Positions 60,415-64,000 of a DNA stretch of 64,000 nucleotides are shown here, in pieces. Location of the stretch: positions 140,736,355 to 140,800,354 of the forward strand of contig OZ018324.1 in NCBI GenBank assembly GCA_963969495.1. Direction: 5' to 3'. The notes beneath the pieces were generated by a model. That model did not search any database, was not told where the DNA came from, and was given only the letters and a program-made list of their open reading frames with translations. Source of the DNA: Ceratothoa steindachneri. Lineage: Eukaryota > Arthropoda > Malacostraca > Isopoda > Cymothoidae. Position numbers and translations under genes: made by a program. Position 1 is the first letter of the stretch; the number at the start of each line of letters is the position of its first letter.

Positions 60415-61310
60415 CGATGGGGTTGCTGGTAGCCAGATGAATCTTTAATTTCACCAGGAATGAGAGTACATAGAAGGCGGAGAAATTCATTTTCATTTAT
60501 TGGGTATAAACAACGTTTCGAGCTGTCCACTCATCTTAGGGTTCTATGATATAAAGAAATACATATTTTACAATGAATTATAATATTAAAAATCTGTCTA
60601 GAAATTAGAATATTAAGAGTGTTGACAAATATCTTAAAAAAAAGAGAGACTTTTTTTCTATAATACAAAACTTAAGAAGATACATAACTTTTAATGAGTC
60701 AGGATATTAAAAATTTTAGAGGTATACAAGGGAGAACCATAAAAACACTCACCATCGTTGGTCTGACTTCAGAGAGAAGTGGGAAGGGGGGATTGTAGTA
60801 GACATAGGTAAGATTGTATTAGTAGTAGAGTTATGTCCTAACCAGCGGAGCAGCCGACGAGTCACAATTAAGACTTAAGGCACGGGATTAAATATAAAGG
60901 GATTTTAGTATTCTTAGGTTTTACTCATTTTTATCTTGATCTATTATTGTAAAATTATCTAAAGTTATATCCGTATTGCATTTTGATTGCATGTGCTGTG
61001 ATAGGGGATGGTTCTTTACAATTAAGTGGTTTATCAGTACGGGTGCTGAGGCCGATGTGTGAGGAGAACCTTGCTCTCAGGCAGCGAATCGTGCTGCCTA
61101 TGTATCGTCCTTGGAGACACCTAGGACAAGTGAATTCGTAAATAACACGACTGCGCATCCCTAGAGGAGGTTTGTCCTTTTGAATGAACCAACTACCAAT
61201 ATTTAGTTTATCAACAAATACTAATTTGAAATTTGTATGGTAAAAATAGCGTTTAAATAATTTAGAAAACTTTCTTTTGAATTCTCTATTAAGCGGACCC
61301 ATGTCGGGAA
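60413..61310 (-). mobile_element. Penelope-like retroelement, 5'-truncated (PLE copy 3)
   Basis: The minus-strand coding part, 61302-60955, is the linker and GIY-YIG endonuclease of a PLE. The 3' part runs from 60955 to the (TA)n tract. Near 60540-60505 the minus strand has taagatgagtggacagctcg followed by aaacgttgtt, close to the CUGAUGAG...CGAAAC hammerhead core but with an altered first element. The reverse transcriptase part is missing, as expected from 5' truncation. It belongs to another PLE lineage than copies 1 and 2. Confidence 0.8.
60955..61302 (-). pseudogene. PLE GIY-YIG endonuclease domain, partial
   Basis: Frame of 115 codons. After a linker with FKLFKRYF-like and LVFVDKLNIGSWF segments comes RSRVIYEFTCPRC (residues about 52-64), a Cys pair typical of PLE endonucleases. 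Then GRYIGSTIRCLRARFSSHIG (residues about 67-86) contains the YIG part of the GIY-YIG motif and the conserved Arg and His. LSTRT and ITAHA follow. The enzyme would nick the target for priming. The upstream RT is absent, so this is a truncated gene, although this frame itself is open. Confidence 0.85.
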
Positions 61311-62715
61311 GAATAAAATATTTTCAGTCTTTACGACAATCGGAATAATAGATTAGACGAGTCTAATTCCATTGGTTCCGCATGGAACTACAATTAATTC
61401 ATGTCTTTATAACCAATTTTTAGAAATTTACGAAATAAAATACACTAATCTAATCAAGTATTTATTTTAGTACTGCTATTCAAACCATCAAACAAATAAT
61501 TATCGATAAATTATTATTTATGATAAATATTTAGAAATAACACTTCCCTCACATTCCATACTTGAGAACGAAAAATGCACAACTGCGAATTTTGTCACTA
61601 AATTTTATCAAGGAAATGACTCTTAATCATGATCTGCTTCATTCTGCAAAAAAATACTAATATACCCCTTAAATAATTCTGTCATAAGGGTTAAGTTGGC
61701 TTAAAATTATCTAGTGCCGCTTAGAACCATTGGGCATCAAAGGGTTAAGGATAACTATTCTGAAAATATAAGAAAATATATTATTTTTAGAGGGTAATCA
61801 AAATCACAAAAAATTTACCTATACTCCTTTGCTTAGATGTGGTCAAATATATCCCAAAAATATATTTTATGCCAAAAATTGATAAACTAGCTTATTATCT
61901 TTTGTTTTCAGATATGCTTTGCATACAGTTCAGATAAAGTGTTGAAGGAAAAAATATTTGTTTTAGCTACCAAAGTATTACTTCTTTTTTTACTAATTTG
62001 ACAACCATACTCTCTGATGCCTTACGTTATCTAGCTCAAATATCGAGTCATAAATTTCATTAGTACATAAATTTACTATTATAATTTTTTAATAAGTTGT
62101 CCGCGCCAATGCTGATCTTCCATTCGTTGAAAAAAGTTGAAAGTGCCTCTAACTTTCTTCGTACAATCTACTACTAAATTCAGGAATCAATATGATAATG
62201 TCATTAGTCATGTATAGACATCAGAAGTGAATTGCAAGCACTAAATGGGGTTATGTCAGCAATTTATATAAGGAAAGAATAATATAGTTAGATTTAACTG
62301 AAAAATGTCTAAATAGCGATTTTCAAACCTTATTTGACTTTATGTGGCATCAACTGCATTGTTTCGAAAAAAATAGATCAATCGATACTAACCCCCTAAA
62401 TAGTTTAATATGTTGTTAAAATTTGATCACCAATATTATAAACTTTTATAACAACCACCTGACGTATTATAATTACCTTAAAGTTGTAAACATTAAATTA
62501 GCACTGCCACCATTTGGATAATTTTGCTACTATAAACACTTGTGTTGGCAAATTTGTCACTAACGATGATATTTTCCTTAGTGCCAAATTAGGTAAGATA
62601 GGCAAGTATTGAAGTTTTACACAAAAGTTTGCGCGAGGTAAATTATATATAAAACAAGGTCTGCTGCCTAAAAGTTGCGTTCTCTCACTTATTCTGATTT
62701 AAGATCTTCAAAACC
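61311..62715. other. AT-rich sequence without recognisable genes
   Basis: No motif-bearing frame found. Confidence 0.45.
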
Positions 62716-63210
62716 ATCCAATATTCCCTGGAAGAATTTGAGGGGACCTTTGCAATTATATCATTCAAAAGAGAATGTAAAAGAATAAAAAGGTTTCAAA
62801 TTCAGTTTAATCAGCAGAATAGTTATGATTTTATTGCCAAATAATTCCCTGGCTAACCTTTGTAGGAATTTGGTAATTAAATCATTCAAAAGAGAATCTG
62901 AAACAACATAAGGTTTTACCTTTCGTTAGTATCGGCGGAATCGTAATGAAGTTATTACCAAATAATTCCCTAGCTAAACTTTTCAGGACTTTGACAATTT
63001 TATCATTCGAAAGAAAATGTAAAACAACATAGGGCTTTCAATTTTCTTTGGGATCAGCCGAATAGTTATGATTTTATTGGCAAGACAATATAATTCCCGG
63101 CATAGCCATAGAGGGACTTTGCCAATTATATCATTCGAAAGAGAATGACAAACAACAAAATGGCTTCAGGTTTCGTTAGAATTGGCCGAATAGTTACAAT
63201 GTTATTATCA
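62715..63210. repeat. Tandem repeat of about 121 bp, four units
   Basis: tcattc(a/g)aaagagaatg-like sequence occurs at 62761, 62882, 63003 and 63131, giving periods of 121, 121 and 128 bp. Each unit also has aataattccc(t/g)ggc, a ttgg-aatt segment and a gaatagttatgattttatt-like segment. Units differ from each other at many positions, so the array is old. It could be the remains of satellite DNA. Confidence 0.85.
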
Positions 63211-64000
63211 AAATTTAAGAAAGCAAAACGAGGACCGACCAACCCATAGTAAGATATAGAGTACCCCACGACTAGACCCACACGCAACTAAATACAGAGG
63301 GGCTAAGAACAGGTCCCTGGGTACTCGTGACTAGTGCACCATGAAGAAATATTTCCTGCTAGGAAAGTCAGCTAAGGATTTTCCAACCCCCTTTTTAATC
63401 TATTTTTTTAGGCAGGCCCCTTTTTATGTGTTTTATCTTTATCAATAATAATTTATGGATAACGGTGTCAACAATCTCTTCAGATTTGGCATCCTAGAGG
63501 GACCCAATAAAATCTGGATTACGATTTACACATATTTAAAACGGGTGAAGCTTTTGCTTTGCGAATAATTCTACACTTGTCATTGAATAAATTTGGGAGG
63601 TTCTGATTTTGTAATTGACAAAGAAACGATAATAAACGTTTCAGATTAAACTCTCGAGACTATTCCTGGTTTTCGTAAATTGAAGAAAAAGAGTTCCTTT
63701 AAACGCGTTGACTATAATTTGTGCCATATTTCCTCCAACGATATTTTAAATGTTTTACATCCGTTATCTCACACTCCCTGGTAAATTACAAGGTATTAAA
63801 AAATTCCTTCATATATTCATTACGACGCCTCAAGAAAGAAGACAATGATAGTTTTGTGAAGTTAAACACGTATTTATTGTTTTAGATTATAAATGTTTTT
63901 ACTTGTAAATGTTTTTAACTTGTCCTCACGGCAAGCACTTGCACAAAGCAAGACTTGAAGATCCTGCACACGTTGGGGACGAAGTTCTTTCTCATGCTGA
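63211..64000. other. No recognisable feature
   Basis: AT-rich with a GC-richer start (63.22-63.42 kb). No coding motif seen. Confidence 0.4.

Overview
The window looks like repeat-rich intergenic DNA from an animal nuclear genome, most likely an arthropod. It is strongly AT-rich, has about a dozen (TA)n microsatellites, and is filled with decayed transposable elements of families common in arthropods: Tc1/mariner relatives, piggyBac, Penelope-like elements, a Jockey/I-type LINE, Ty3/gypsy-like elements and tRNA-derived SINE-like units. The mixture would fit a crustacean, but that is only an impression. I see no host protein-coding gene, rRNA gene or intact tRNA gene. Every reading frame that I can identify belongs to a mobile element and is interrupted, and the long Tyr/Ile open frames are only (TA)n translated.

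Layout, left half. 0.4-2.2 kb is a Penelope-like element (PLE, minus). 2.2-3.05 kb is an unknown repeat with a diverged partner at 9.5-10.65 kb. 3.1-3.59 kb is the 3' end of a Tc1/mariner-type element. 7.3-9.0 kb is a piggyBac transposase relic (plus). 10.8-11.9 kb is a second PLE. 12.0-12.6 kb holds two tandem tRNA-like SINE units. 13.5-16.16 kb is a GC-richer retroelement relic with a reverse transcriptase (minus). 16.2-16.4 kb is a possible PLE 3' end. 19.2-23.0 kb and 29.66-33.27 kb are two diverged copies of one block, each carrying insertions that the other lacks. Between them, 23.1-29.05 kb is a Ty3/gypsy-type element whose integrase lies before the reverse transcriptase (Gmr1-like order).

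Layout, right half. 31.27-32.20 kb and 35.04-35.94 kb are two mariner copies with complete ends but different internal deletions. 36.68-37.61 kb is another Tc1/mariner-superfamily element with a deletion that joins its N-terminal helix-turn-helix part to its catalytic part. 39.2-40.9 kb and 54.66-56.5 kb are inverted copies of an LTR-like repeat with a TATA box and internal minisatellites. 40.31-46.99 kb is a 3,340-bp tandem duplication with almost no divergence; each unit holds part of that LTR-like repeat and a transposase relic. 47.46-48.79 kb is a nearly full-length mariner relic. 49.3-53.8 kb is a 5'-to-3' decayed LINE (minus). 57.9-58.5 kb is a fragment resembling a dispersed arthropod repeat-protein family. 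60.3-61.3 kb is a third PLE with a GIY-YIG domain. 62.7-63.2 kb is a four-copy tandem repeat of about 121 bp.

How the parts relate: nothing here forms a working pathway. The informative content is the history of insertion, duplication and deletion. The Gmr1-like pol order, the paired blocks with reciprocal empty sites, and the recurrent association of PLE 3' ends with (TA)n tracts are the most interesting signals.
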